DNA from: an uncultured Collinsella sp. | GTDB lineage: Bacteria > Actinomycetota > Coriobacteriia > Coriobacteriales > Coriobacteriaceae | Reading direction: 5' to 3' | Assembly: GCA_959606065.1 (NCBI GenBank) | Contig: CAUHHV010000003.1 | Coordinates: 1 to 64,000 of the forward strand | DNA length: 64,000 nucleotides | Notes under the pieces: generated by a model | What the model saw: the letters and a program-made list of their open reading frames with translations, nothing else | The model's database searches: none | Told to the model about the DNA's origin: nothing | Part shown: positions 31,963 to 39,539 of the stretch, piece after piece | How positions within the stretch are numbered: the stretch's first letter is position 1 | Layout of the letters: every line of letters starts with the position of its first letter | Translations under genes and position numbers: made by a program

Positions 31963-33096
31963 GTGAAAGCGCCATCGACCAGACCCGCGGCCGTGCTCGG
32001 CCTGGACGTCGGCAAGTCCTCCCACTGGGCCTGCCTGATCGACCGCGGCGGGGAGGTGCTGGCCAGCGCCCCCGTCCGCAACCGGGAGGGCGCTCTCGAC
32101 GCGCTGTTCTCCTCCGCGCCCGCCGGCACGCTCGTCGTCGTCGACCAGTTCCGCAACATAGGGTCCCTCGCCGTGCGGCGCGCCCGCGCCGCGGGGCTGG
32201 CGGTCGCCTACCTGCCCGGCCTCGCCGCCAGCCGCGCCGCCGGGCTGTTCGCCGGCGAGGCCAAGACCGACGAGCGCGACGCCGAGGTGATCGCGCGGAC
32301 CGCCCTGGGCGTGCCGGACTCCCTGTCGGGGGTCCCGGGCCGCGGCGAGGCCCTCGAGGCCGCCCGCGCCCTCTCCTCCCAGCGCGACCACGTCGTGGCC
32401 TGCGCGACCAGGGACAAGAACCGCCTGCGCGCGGTGCTGCTCGAGTCCTGCCCGGCCCTCGAGGCCGCGGTCGACCTGTCGGACCGCCGGTGGCTGGAGC
32501 TGCTCGCCGGGTTCGGCGGGGCGTGGGGGATCGCCCGCTCGGGGGCCGAGGGGCCGCAGGCCGAGGCCGCCGGGGAGGCCGCGGCCACCTCGACCGCGCC
32601 GCCGCCGGCGCTCGTCGAGGCCGAGAACAGGCAGGTCAGGTTCCTTGCCGCCCGGATATCGGAGGCCCTCGACGAGGCCGGGGCCCTCGAGGCCGAGACG
32701 GCGGGGCTGCTCGAGGGCGACGAGACCTACGCGTGCCTGCTCACCGTGCCCGGCATCGGGCCGAGGACGGCGGCGCAGCTCGCGGTATCGGTCGACATCG
32801 CGAGGTTCCCGGACCACGACCACCTGGCCTCGTACTGCGGCATAGCCCCGAGGGTGAGGAGCTCCGGCACGTCGGTGAGGTCGGTCAGGGCGTCCAGGCG
32901 GGGCGACGCGAGGCTCAAGTCTCTTCTGATCTTCTCGTGCAACAGCCTGGTGAGGTCGTCGGGGCGCTACGGCGAGTACTACCGGGCCTGCAGGGCGCGG
33001 GGCATGGGGCACGGGCGGGCGCTCAAGGCCGTCGCGAGGAAGCGGCTCAGGGCGATATACGCCGTGATGCGCGACCGGGTGCCCTACCGGGAGTAG
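31963..33096 (+). CDS. IS110-family transposase (copy A)
   Basis: A 377-residue recombinase. The N-terminal RuvC-like DEDD domain begins LGLDVGKSSHWACL (Asp15), with further acids in VVVDQFRNIG and KTDERDAEVIA. A Glu- and Ala-rich helical linker follows at ~170-250. The C-terminal Tnp domain has the helix-hairpin-helix LTVPGIGPRTAAQLAVSV and the conserved Ser region SSGTSVRSVRASRRGD. The GTG at 31963 follows GAAGGA and matches the start context of copy B (CACC before GTG). The long antisense frame over the gene is a high-GC artefact. The protein would work with the RNA predicted just upstream. The gene looks intact. Confidence 0.92.
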   Translation: MKAPSTRPAAVLGLDVGKSSHWACLIDRGGEVLASAPVRNREGALDALFSSAPAGTLVVVDQFRNIGSLAVRRARAAGLAVAYLPGLAASRAAGLFAGEAKTDERDAEVIARTALGVPDSLSGVPGRGEALEAARALSSQRDHVVACATRDKNRLRAVLLESCPALEAAVDLSDRRWLELLAGFGGAWGIARSGAEGPQAEAAGEAAATSTAPPPALVEAENRQVRFLAARISEALDEAGALEAETAGLLEGDETYACLLTVPGIGPRTAAQLAVSVDIARFPDHDHLASYCGIAPRVRSSGTSVRSVRASRRGDARLKSLLIFSCNSLVRSSGRYGEYYRACRARGMGHGRALKAVARKRLRAIYAVMRDRVPYRE

Positions 33097-33142
33097 CGTC
33101 GAAGGTTGACAAAACTATAGGAACACCCAACGACTACATAGC

Positions 33143-33210
33143 ATGAGAGTGGATAATCTCCCGGTTTGAGCCTGCATTCAAGCTCAAAGTGGGAGATTAT
33201 CCACTCTCAT
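33143..33210. repeat. 20-bp perfect inverted repeat downstream of pdxT
   Basis: ATGAGAGTGGATAATCTCCC at 33143-33162 is exactly complementary to 33191-33210, and an inner TTTGAGC/GCTCAAA pair (33165-33171 and 33182-33188) continues the hairpin. No T run follows on either strand. A shorter related phrase (GAGCGTGGATTTTC, read on the minus strand) lies at about 33220-33240. It is probably another dispersed palindromic element; it may also protect the 3' end of the pdx transcript. Confidence 0.65.
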
Positions 33211-33250
33211 TTGTTGTATGTCCGAAAATCCACGCTCGTTTGTTTTCTGT

Positions 33251-33838
33251 CTACATTTGCAGGAACAGTTCGTGGAGGCGCGTGTCGTCGTCGAGCTCGG
33301 GGTGGAAGGTGACACCGAGCTGATTGTCTTGACGTGCGGCGACGATGCGGCCATCGACCTCTGCCAGGGCCTTGGCGTCGCCGTGGACCTCGACGATGCG
33401 GGGCGCGCGGATAAACGTCAGCGGCACTTCACCGTCGATGCCGGCTACCTGCCCCTTGGTTCGAAAGCTGCCGAGCTGCCTGCCGTAGGCATTGCGCTCG
33501 ACAAGTACATCCATGGTTGCCAAACGCGGCGTGCCCTTATCGTCATGGGCGGCAAGGTCGTGAGCCAGCAGAATCAGGCCGGCGCAGGTGCCCAGGACGG
33601 GCATGCCTTCAGCGATGCGGGCACGAAGCTGCTCGAGCATGCCCAGCTCATCAAGCAGCTTCCCTTGAACGGTGGACTCGCCGCCGGGGAGGACCAGGCG
33701 GTCAAAGCTCTGCTTCAAATCAGCCGCCTGCCTCAGCTCGATACAACGTGTGCCCAGCTCGGACAGCCTCGCCTCGTGCTCGGTAAAAGCACCTTGGACC
33801 GCCAGCACGGCGACCGTCTGGTCTGCGTAATCGCTCAT
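33251..33838 (-). CDS. pdxT: Pyridoxal 5'-phosphate synthase, glutaminase subunit
   Basis: PdxT frees ammonia from glutamine and passes it to PdxS for vitamin B6 synthesis. The 195-residue class I glutamine amidotransferase shows VLAVQGAFTEHEARL at the start, the PGGEST oxyanion motif, the nucleophile Cys in GTCAGLILL and the His/Glu pair in TFHPEL. The GVTFHPELDDDTRLH ending is standard. The ATG at 33836-33838 follows AAAGGAT. It lies 20 bases after pdxS in the same operon. Confidence 0.96.
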   Translation of the reverse strand: MSDYADQTVAVLAVQGAFTEHEARLSELGTRCIELRQAADLKQSFDRLVLPGGESTVQGKLLDELGMLEQLRARIAEGMPVLGTCAGLILLAHDLAAHDDKGTPRLATMDVLVERNAYGRQLGSFRTKGQVAGIDGEVPLTFIRAPRIVEVHGDAKALAEVDGRIVAARQDNQLGVTFHPELDDDTRLHELFLQM

Positions 33839-33858
33839 GTGCGATCCTTTCTGCTGGA

Positions 33859-34749
33859 CTAGCGTCCGCGCTCCTCCATGATGATCTCGATCTCGTCGGC
33901 GTTGATGCCCACCATAGCCTCGCCCAGGTCCTCCGAAAGCTCAGCGATGAGTTTGGCGTCGGTGAAGTTGGCCACGGCCTTAACGATGGCGGCGGCGCGC
34001 TTGGCGGGGTCGCCGCTCTTAAAGATACCCGAGCCGACAAAGACGCCCTCGGCACCCAGCTGCATCATCAGCGCGGCGTCGGCGGGGGTCGCGACTCCGC
34101 CGGCGGCAAAGTTCACGACGGGAAGCTTGCCTGTGGCATGGACCTCGCGGACCAGCTCAACCGGAACCTGCAGTTGCTTGGCTGCCTCAAAGAGCTCGTC
34201 GTCGCGCAGAGCGACAACGTCGCGGATCTGCTTTTGGATTTTGCGCATGTGGCGCACAGCCTGGACGACGTCGCCCGTGCCCGGCTCGCCCTTGGTGCGA
34301 ATCATCGTGGCGCCCTCGGCAACACGGCGTAACGCCTCGCCCAGGTCGCGGGCACCGCAGACAAACGGCACGTCAAACTGGGTCTTGTCGATGTGGTAGA
34401 CATCGTCGGCAGGGGAGAGGACCTCGGACTCATCGATGTAATCGATTTCGATGGCCTGCAGGATCTGCGCCTCGACAATGTGGCCGATGCGGCACTTGGC
34501 CATAACGGGGATGGAGACGGCTTCCTGGATGCCCTTAATCATCTTGGGATCGCTCATGCGCGAGACGCCACCCGCGGCACGGATGTCGGCCGGGATGCGC
34601 TCAAGCGCCATGACGGCGCAAGCACCCGCCTCTTCGGCGATGCGTGCCTGCTCGGGCGTGGTGACGTCCATGATGACGCCGCCCTTGAGCATCTGTGCGA
34701 GCTCGCGATTGAGTTTGACACGATCTGCCTTGCTGGTCTGTTCTGCCAT
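33859..34749 (-). CDS. pdxS: Pyridoxal 5'-phosphate synthase, PdxS subunit
   Basis: PdxS builds pyridoxal phosphate from ribose 5-phosphate, glyceraldehyde 3-phosphate and ammonia, in a 12-mer decorated by PdxT. The 296-residue barrel has KGGVIMDVTTPEQARIAE, the catalytic Lys in VMAKCRIGH, RTKGEPGTGD, and the phosphate loop NFAAGGVATPADAALMM, ending GIFKSGDPAKRA. The ATG at 34747-34749 follows CAAGGGAG; a Met 14 codons upstream is not supported. It is divergent from the MocR gene, which is the usual arrangement of pdxR and pdxST. Confidence 0.97.
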   Translation of the reverse strand: MAEQTSKADRVKLNRELAQMLKGGVIMDVTTPEQARIAEEAGACAVMALERIPADIRAAGGVSRMSDPKMIKGIQEAVSIPVMAKCRIGHIVEAQILQAIEIDYIDESEVLSPADDVYHIDKTQFDVPFVCGARDLGEALRRVAEGATMIRTKGEPGTGDVVQAVRHMRKIQKQIRDVVALRDDELFEAAKQLQVPVELVREVHATGKLPVVNFAAGGVATPADAALMMQLGAEGVFVGSGIFKSGDPAKRAAAIVKAVANFTDAKLIAELSEDLGEAMVGINADEIEIIMEERGR

Positions 34750-34841
34750 GGTTGCTCCCTTGGTTGGCATGTGCATTGCTTGACGGAACATCCTATCGGG
34801 GAGCTGGGTATGGCGAAATACTCAGTTTTCGAGATAATAAC

Positions 34842-34883
34842 AAGGTCAGACTAATGCCAGATTGAATGATTCGATAAGGTCAG
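34842..34883. promoter_or_regulatory. Direct repeats in the pdxS-pdxR divergent promoter
   Basis: AAGGTCAG occurs at 34842-34849 and again at 34876-34883, 34 bases apart, in the 145-base spacer between the two divergent genes. Direct repeats about three helical turns apart are typical binding sites of PdxR-type MocR dimers. The first copy overlaps a possible minus-strand -35 (TTGTTA) for pdxS. Confidence 0.5.
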
Positions 34884-34894
34884 GTGATAGACCC

Positions 34895-36322
34895 ATGCTT
34901 GACTACAATTTGGAAAATCGCGGCGAAGCATCGCTTTATGAGTATGTTTACCAGCAAATTCGCGATGATATTGTTGCTGGCCGTATTGCGGCGGGGGAGC
35001 AGCTGCCGTCTAAGCGCGCCTTTGCGAGTCATCTGGGTATCAGTGTCATTACCATCGAGAATGCATATAGCCAGTTGCTTGCCGAGGGCTATATTTGCTC
35101 AATGCCGCGTCGTGGCTACTACGCGTGCGAGCTCCCGGATGCGCCGGTTTTGGCTTTGGCTGCGGGGGATATCGACCGAGATGCTGTCCCTGTTGGTCCC
35201 AGCGCGCATGATGCCATGGGGCAGGCAGAGCGATTCGACGCACTTTCTCCTTCCGCTTTGGAGGCGGCGCGGCTTTGGCAAAGTGCGCTACGGGCGACGC
35301 TGACGTCCGAAGACGAACGTGAAATCTTTTCGCCCGCACCGGCGCAGGGCACCGCTCGACTGCGACGTGCGATTGCGCGCCATCTGCGCGGGACAAGGGG
35401 CATGAATGTCAATCCCGACAATATCGTTATCGGTGCGGGCGCCCAGCTGCTCGATACCATGTTGGTTCAGTTGCTTGGCGCGGACAAGGTGTATGCCGTC
35501 GAGGATCCAGGCTATTTGCGCTTGACGCGCATCTATCAGGCCATGGGTTGCGAAGTGCGGCATGTCCCGTTGGATGCTGAGGGCGTGGACTTGAGCGCGC
35601 TGCAGAAAACCGGGACCGATGTCCTTCACCTGATGCCGTCTCATCAGTATCCGACCGGTCTTGTGACGAGCATTGCACGTCGCTATGCGTTGCTGAGCTG
35701 GGCCGCCGAGCGGCCAGGTCGGTATCTCATCGAAGACGACTTTGATTGTGAGTTTCGCCTTGCCGGCAAGCCGATTCCCGCGCTCGCGTCGATCGATGCC
35801 GCCCAGTCGGTTATCTACACCAACACGTTTTCGAAGAGCCTTTCATCGGCGTTACGTTTGGCGTACATGGTGCTGCCCGATGAACTAATGGAGAGGTTTA
35901 AACGCAACCTTGGTTTCTACGCCTCGTCGGTAAGTTCTGTTGATCAGGTTGCCTTGGCGCGTTTGCTGGAATCGGGTGATTACGAGCGACATGTGAACCG
36001 CGTGCGCGTTCGTGCTCGTGGGGCGCGTGATGGCCTGGCGGCGCTTGTACGGAAAACGTTTCCGGCAGGGGAAGTCTCGATCGAGTACGCGGACGCCGGC
36101 CTTTACTGCGTCGTGGCCGTGGAGTGTGACGCGGGCGGAAGCTCTTTTGCACGGGCCCTCACGCGCTCGAGCATCCCTTTTATCGATATCGGTGACTGTT
36201 TTTGGTGTGCCGATGGCGCATCTGTCCCTGAAAACTCAACTCAAATTCTTGTTCAGTATGACGATCTGAGTCCAAAAGTACTAACTACCTTGGAATTGCA
36301 GCTAATGGGGGTGTTCCTATAG
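34895..36322 (+). CDS. pdxR: MocR-family regulator of vitamin B6 synthesis, 3' end altered by an insertion
   Basis: A 475-residue MocR protein: a GntR-type winged helix (residues ~12-75, ASLYEYVYQQIRDDIVAGRIAAGEQLPSKRAFASHLG in pieces) joined to a PLP aminotransferase-like domain. The PLP Lys lies in TNTFSKSLSSALRLAYMVLP. Divergence from pdxS and pdxT points to PdxR, the activator of pyridoxal synthesis. The ATG at 34895 is chosen; an upstream TTG in frame is possible. The last codons (GVFL and stop) lie inside the right end of IS110 copy B, so the native C-terminus has been replaced by a few insertion-derived residues. All conserved domains are complete, so the protein is probably still working. 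Confidence 0.88.
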   Translation: MLDYNLENRGEASLYEYVYQQIRDDIVAGRIAAGEQLPSKRAFASHLGISVITIENAYSQLLAEGYICSMPRRGYYACELPDAPVLALAAGDIDRDAVPVGPSAHDAMGQAERFDALSPSALEAARLWQSALRATLTSEDEREIFSPAPAQGTARLRRAIARHLRGTRGMNVNPDNIVIGAGAQLLDTMLVQLLGADKVYAVEDPGYLRLTRIYQAMGCEVRHVPLDAEGVDLSALQKTGTDVLHLMPSHQYPTGLVTSIARRYALLSWAAERPGRYLIEDDFDCEFRLAGKPIPALASIDAAQSVIYTNTFSKSLSSALRLAYMVLPDELMERFKRNLGFYASSVSSVDQVALARLLESGDYERHVNRVRVRARGARDGLAALVRKTFPAGEVSIEYADAGLYCVVAVECDAGGSSFARALTRSSIPFIDIGDCFWCADGASVPENSTQILVQYDDLSPKVLTTLELQLMGVFL

Positions 36323-36420
36323 TTTTGTCAACTGGGCAATGCTGTTTTCGAGATTGAATCGCGACATGCTAACGCCAGGCCTTTCGGCCGATGGGCTCCA
36401 ATCTGTTCGGAGCGCTTCGA

Positions 36421-37578
36421 CTAGGCGGCGTAGGGCACCCTGTCCCGCATGATCGCGTAGATGACCTTCAGCCTCTTTCGTGCCAGCGCCTTGAGCGCCT
36501 TGCCGTGCGGCATGCCCCGCTCTCGGCACCTAGCGTAGTAATCGCCCCATCTTCCCTCTGTCCGGGTAAGGCAGTTGCACGAGAATATGAGCAGGTTCTT
36601 CAGCCTCTTGTTGCCTTGGCGCGATGCCGTCACCGAGGAAATCGAGGTCCCCGACTGGCGGTTGCGCGGCGCCAGGCCGCAGTACGACGCGAGCCTGTCA
36701 TGGCTTGGGAAGTCTTCGATATCTATGGAGATCGCGAGCTCGGAAGCGGTTTTGGGGCCGATCCCCGGCACCGTCAGGAGGCATCGGTAGGTATCGTCGC
36801 CCTCGAGGAGGGCGGATATCTCCGCCGTGATCACATCGATCTCCGCCGAGTTCTCGGAGATCCTGCGCGCGAGCAGCCTCACCGCCCGGTCCTCGGCGGC
36901 GATGGCCGCCGCGTCCGGCCTTGTCGAGGAGGCCGTCGAGCGGACGAGGGCCTCGATCTTGCCGCGCGCCGCCCCGCGCGTGAGCGCCGCCGCCCTGCGG
37001 GGCCCGGCGTCGGCCACCGACCAGGCCCCGCCGAGGGATGCCATGAGCCTCAGCTGGGGACCGTCGGACAGGTCGACCAACGCCTCGAAGGCGGGGCACG
37101 ATTCCAGCAGGATGCTGCGCAGCCGATTCTTGCTCCTGGTGTTTTCGCAGTTCAGGAAGTTTCTCTGGGCGGCCAGCGCCCTCGCCGCCGCGACCGTCGG
37201 GCCCGGATCCCTGACCGGCAGGAGTGCGTCGGGGATGCCCAGCGCCGTCTTCGCGATGACCATTGCGTCCCGCTCGTCGGTCTTGGCGTCGCCGGCGAAG
37301 AGCCTGGCGGCCCCGTGTGCCGCGAGTCCCGGCAGGTACGCCGCCGACATCCCGGCCGCCTTGGCGCGGGCGAGCGCGAGGGCGCCTATGTTGCGCGACT
37401 GGTCGACAACCACGAGCGCGTCGGGGAAGCGGCCGAACAGCGAGTCCAGATCGCCCTCCCTGTTCGCGACGGGGGCGCTCAGCAGTATCTCGCCGTCCCG
37501 GGTCGCGACGCATGCCCAATGGGACAATTTCCCGACATCGAGCCCGATGACGGCTTCCGGCATTCTAGGTGGTGCCAC
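36421..37578 (-). CDS. IS110-family transposase (copy B)
   Basis: A 385-residue recombinase related to, but distinct from, the product of copy A. DEDD domain: VIGLDVGKLSHWACV, VVVDQSRNIGALAL, KTDERDAMVIAKTALG. The middle is helical. The C-terminal domain has LTVPGIGPKTASELAISI and QSGTSISSVTASRQGNKR with the conserved Ser, ending YAIMRDRVPYAA. The GTG at 37576-37578 lies 8 bases after GGAGG and matches the copy A start. An in-frame TTG five codons earlier overlaps that ribosome site. The gene appears intact. It runs antisense to pdxR, so its transcription could read into the pdxR 3' end. Confidence 0.92.
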   Translation of the reverse strand: MAPPRMPEAVIGLDVGKLSHWACVATRDGEILLSAPVANREGDLDSLFGRFPDALVVVDQSRNIGALALARAKAAGMSAAYLPGLAAHGAARLFAGDAKTDERDAMVIAKTALGIPDALLPVRDPGPTVAAARALAAQRNFLNCENTRSKNRLRSILLESCPAFEALVDLSDGPQLRLMASLGGAWSVADAGPRRAAALTRGAARGKIEALVRSTASSTRPDAAAIAAEDRAVRLLARRISENSAEIDVITAEISALLEGDDTYRCLLTVPGIGPKTASELAISIDIEDFPSHDRLASYCGLAPRNRQSGTSISSVTASRQGNKRLKNLLIFSCNCLTRTEGRWGDYYARCRERGMPHGKALKALARKRLKVIYAIMRDRVPYAA

Positions 37579-37769
37579 GGTGTTATCCTCCAATCGGTAG
37601 GCCGATCGGAACCCCTCCCTGCGACACCCACATTACCTGGCCGTGGCGCTTGCACCCGGCAGTTTCCTATCAGTCGTCCGGAGCGGCGAGCGCCCCCGGT
37701 GGCAACACCCCCCGGGCCCTCTACGGGGCAGGGGCAGACGGCCATCCGGAGGCGCCCGATCGGCGGCCC
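37579..37769 (-). ncRNA. Candidate bridge RNA region of IS110 copy B
   Basis: The 191 bases upstream of the transposase align with the matching 188 bases of copy A, with shared islands and variable intervals (see copy A). The two elements sit in different targets, so the variable stretches are where target-pairing guides would be expected. Confidence 0.6.
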
Positions 37770-37867
37770 CTCGGGGCTTGCCCGTATCGTAGGCAATGCG
37801 CCGAATGCTCGCCATCGAAATTTATCGGTGGCCCACTTCAGACTGTAATGGGGGGCACTCTGCAACC

Positions 37868-37987
37868 TAAGTGAGTAGACTTTTAGCACTTTGGCGACCA
37901 GGCAGTTTTGTAACAAGCTATCTACCTGCGGTTTTGAAAAGCAGGATGACCGGCCTGCTCGGGATGTTCAAAAAAGTCTACTCACTT
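37868..37987. repeat. ~120-bp element with CTAAGTGAGTAG terminal inverted repeats, copy 1
   Basis: The ends TAAGTGAGTAGACTTTT and AAAAAAGTCTACTCACTT are inverted repeats of about 16 bases. Copy 2 (39287-39407) shares most of the interior, including GCACTTTGG-GACCAGGC and TACCTGCGG. It sits at the former end of pdxR: reading pdxR across the IS110 gap would place a stop codon within this repeat. No coding capacity. Confidence 0.7.
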
Positions 37988-38020
37988 GCCGCGCAAAGCT
38001 CCTGCATGAGAAAAAATGGG

Positions 38021-38086
38021 GTTTTCAACAGGGCTTCGTCCAGCTCTCGGCAAGCTTTTGGCCAGTTGGGGAGGGCTGTTGAAAAC
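38021..38086. repeat. Inverted repeat upstream of the nuclease-like gene
   Basis: GTTTTCAACAG at 38021-38031 is complementary to 38076-38086, with 44 bases between, which include shorter internal pairings such as GCTTTTGGCC. It lies in the 180 bases between the terminal-repeat element and the start of the gene at 38170. No clear promoter was recognised in this stretch. Confidence 0.45.
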
Positions 38087-38169
38087 TTGGCAGTCCGTTC
38101 GGCGCCATTTTTGGTGCGTTCGCGCCAATGCGTGACTGACTGGGTTGAAATTCGTGTTTTCCTGTGCCT

Positions 38170-39297
38170 ATGAAGGATCTACTTTGTGACATATCAGCTT
38201 TTAGGTACTGGCGTTTGCCTCCTCAAGTCCGCGCTTTGTGTCCGCCGCTTCCACGACCGGAAGAAGACCGGCAGCGATATGATCTCGCCCGCAACCCGAC
38301 GGCTGCGGTCGCGCTCGTTTTTCCGTTGTATACATTGGTTCGGACGAGAAACAAACGGACTTGTCCTGCCAGCATTAGGCAGCGGCTGTTTCTTGGTGAG
38401 CTTCCCAGGGAATCCGTGCTGGAAACGGAGCATGGGGTTTTGATTACGTCTCCTCTACTGACGGCATTCATCATGTTGCGGCATCTGACGGATCTTCAGC
38501 TTCTTTTGGTATTGGCGGAGATGTGTGGCTTGTTTGCGGTGTGTGCCCTGCCGGCGGCACTTGAGGCGGAGCTTTCGCGTGCAATTGATTCGGGCGCGAT
38601 TTCGACAACGTTCGGTTGGGTGCGCTGCCCGTCCGAGGACGGCACCGCCTCAAATTTATGGCGTCGAGACGCTTTGGTTTTGGGCGGAGACCTTGACCGT
38701 TTTTGTTCAGATGTTTGCGGGATGCGTTACGGCAATAGATTTATAGCGGTATCGCAACTCGTTCCATTGGGCGCCGCGTCGCCTTTTGAGGTCGAGGCGT
38801 ATTTGCTACTTGCACTGCCGCGATCCCTGGGAGGCGAAGGTTTTTGCGGCATAGAGCTTAATGTTGAAGTGATGCTAAGCACAAGTGCTCGAGCGATTGT
38901 GGGAAAGTCCCGTGTATATATCGACCTACTTCTTTCTTCGCCGGACGGCAGGCGACAGGTGGCCATTGAATGTCAGGGAAAGGCCTCGCACGGACGCGCA
39001 GGGGATGGCTTGCGTGACGCTGACCGCATGACGGCCCTTCAGGCCATGGGCTACGATGTACTTCTCCTGACGCACAGACAGATATCCGATGAGGGTAGAT
39101 TCCACGCGATCGTTAAGGCCGTATGCAGGATGCTCGATGCTGAATATCGTGATAAAAGCTCAGATGAGCAAAGGGCTGAGACATTACTCCGGTCTGAACT
39201 GTTCGTTGACTGGACAAAATTGGGAGTAATTGACGGAAAGATGCCCGTTAGACACAAAACAGCTCGATCGTGGACGGCTGCGGTTCTAAGTGAGTAG
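38170..39297 (+). CDS. Predicted PD-(D/E)XK nuclease-like protein bracketed by repeats
   Basis: A 375-residue protein of unknown function. The N-terminal two thirds has no recognised domain and is rich in Leu and Arg. Residues ~255-315 look like a restriction-endonuclease-fold core: an Asp in SRVYIDLLLSSP, then the E-x-K-like AIECQGKASHG, and a following strand YDVLLLTHRQI, as in DUF559/Vsr-type nucleases. No ribosome site precedes either the GTG at 38164 or the ATG at 38170. The last codons, LSE and stop, are supplied by the terminal-repeat element copy 2. Copies of that element lie on both sides, so the gene may have moved as a unit or may be a recently acquired accessory gene. It could be a host-defence nuclease or a toxin-like gene. 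Confidence 0.6.
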   Translation: MKDLLCDISAFRYWRLPPQVRALCPPLPRPEEDRQRYDLARNPTAAVALVFPLYTLVRTRNKRTCPASIRQRLFLGELPRESVLETEHGVLITSPLLTAFIMLRHLTDLQLLLVLAEMCGLFAVCALPAALEAELSRAIDSGAISTTFGWVRCPSEDGTASNLWRRDALVLGGDLDRFCSDVCGMRYGNRFIAVSQLVPLGAASPFEVEAYLLLALPRSLGGEGFCGIELNVEVMLSTSARAIVGKSRVYIDLLLSSPDGRRQVAIECQGKASHGRAGDGLRDADRMTALQAMGYDVLLLTHRQISDEGRFHAIVKAVCRMLDAEYRDKSSDEQRAETLLRSELFVDWTKLGVIDGKMPVRHKTARSWTAAVLSE

Positions 39298-39407
39298 GCT
39301 TTTGGCACTTTGGTGACCAGGCCGTTTTGTAACAAGGCATTTACCTGCGGCTTTATAAAGTGATATGGATGGCCTGCTCGGCAAGTTCAAAAAAGTCTAC
39401 TCACTTA
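39287..39407. repeat. ~120-bp element with CTAAGTGAGTAG terminal inverted repeats, copy 2
   Basis: Begins CTAAGTGAGTAGGCTTTT and ends AAAAAAGTCTACTCACTTAG. The first bases form the end and stop codon of the nuclease-like gene. It is very similar to copy 1 along its length. Confidence 0.75.
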
Positions 39408-39474
39408 GTTTTTGACGAGAAGCCGATGCCGAAGGCGGTCCTATTTCAGGGCGTTAACAAGTTCGTGAGGCACG

Positions 39475-39505
39475 AAAAAGGCCCGAACCAATACGGTCCG
39501 GGCCT
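39475..39505 (-). terminator. Terminator of rubrerythrin
   Basis: On the minus strand AGGCCCGGACC pairs with GGTTCGGGCCT around a short loop and is followed by TTTTCG. It lies 35 bases after the rubrerythrin stop. Confidence 0.85.
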
Positions 39506-39539
39506 CATCGAGCTAGAGGTTATGTCTCAAGCGGTTGGC

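Larger units (their letters stand above)
31714..33126 (+). mobile_element. IS110-family insertion sequence, copy A
   Basis: About 1.41 kb. The boundaries are set by the broken palindrome and by comparison with copy B (36311-37849). Both begin ATTACAGTC at the left end and finish GTTGACAAAACTATAGGAAC plus AC at the right end. There are no terminal inverted repeats and no long target duplication, as expected for IS110. The transposase starts 249 bases from the left end, leaving a non-coding block. The target is a palindromic repeat; IS621, the best-studied IS110 element, likewise targets REP palindromes. Confidence 0.85.
36311..37849 (-). mobile_element. IS110-family insertion sequence, copy B, inserted in the 3' end of pdxR
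   Basis: About 1.54 kb, opposite in orientation to copy A. The right end lies at 36311-36332, the complement of GTTGACAAAACTATAGGAAC plus AC. The left end, ATTACAGTC on the minus strand, lies at 37841-37849. G runs flank both junctions (36307-36310 and 37850-37855), so the exact cut is uncertain by a few bases. The transposase of copy B differs clearly from copy A, so these are two related elements, not a recent duplication, yet their ends are the same. Confidence 0.82.

Noticed and set aside
31702..33012. Long minus-strand frame over IS110 transposase A, and the similar plus-strand frame over transposase B at 36391-37848
   Set aside because: Both are GC-driven shadows of the transposases; neither has a recognisable domain.
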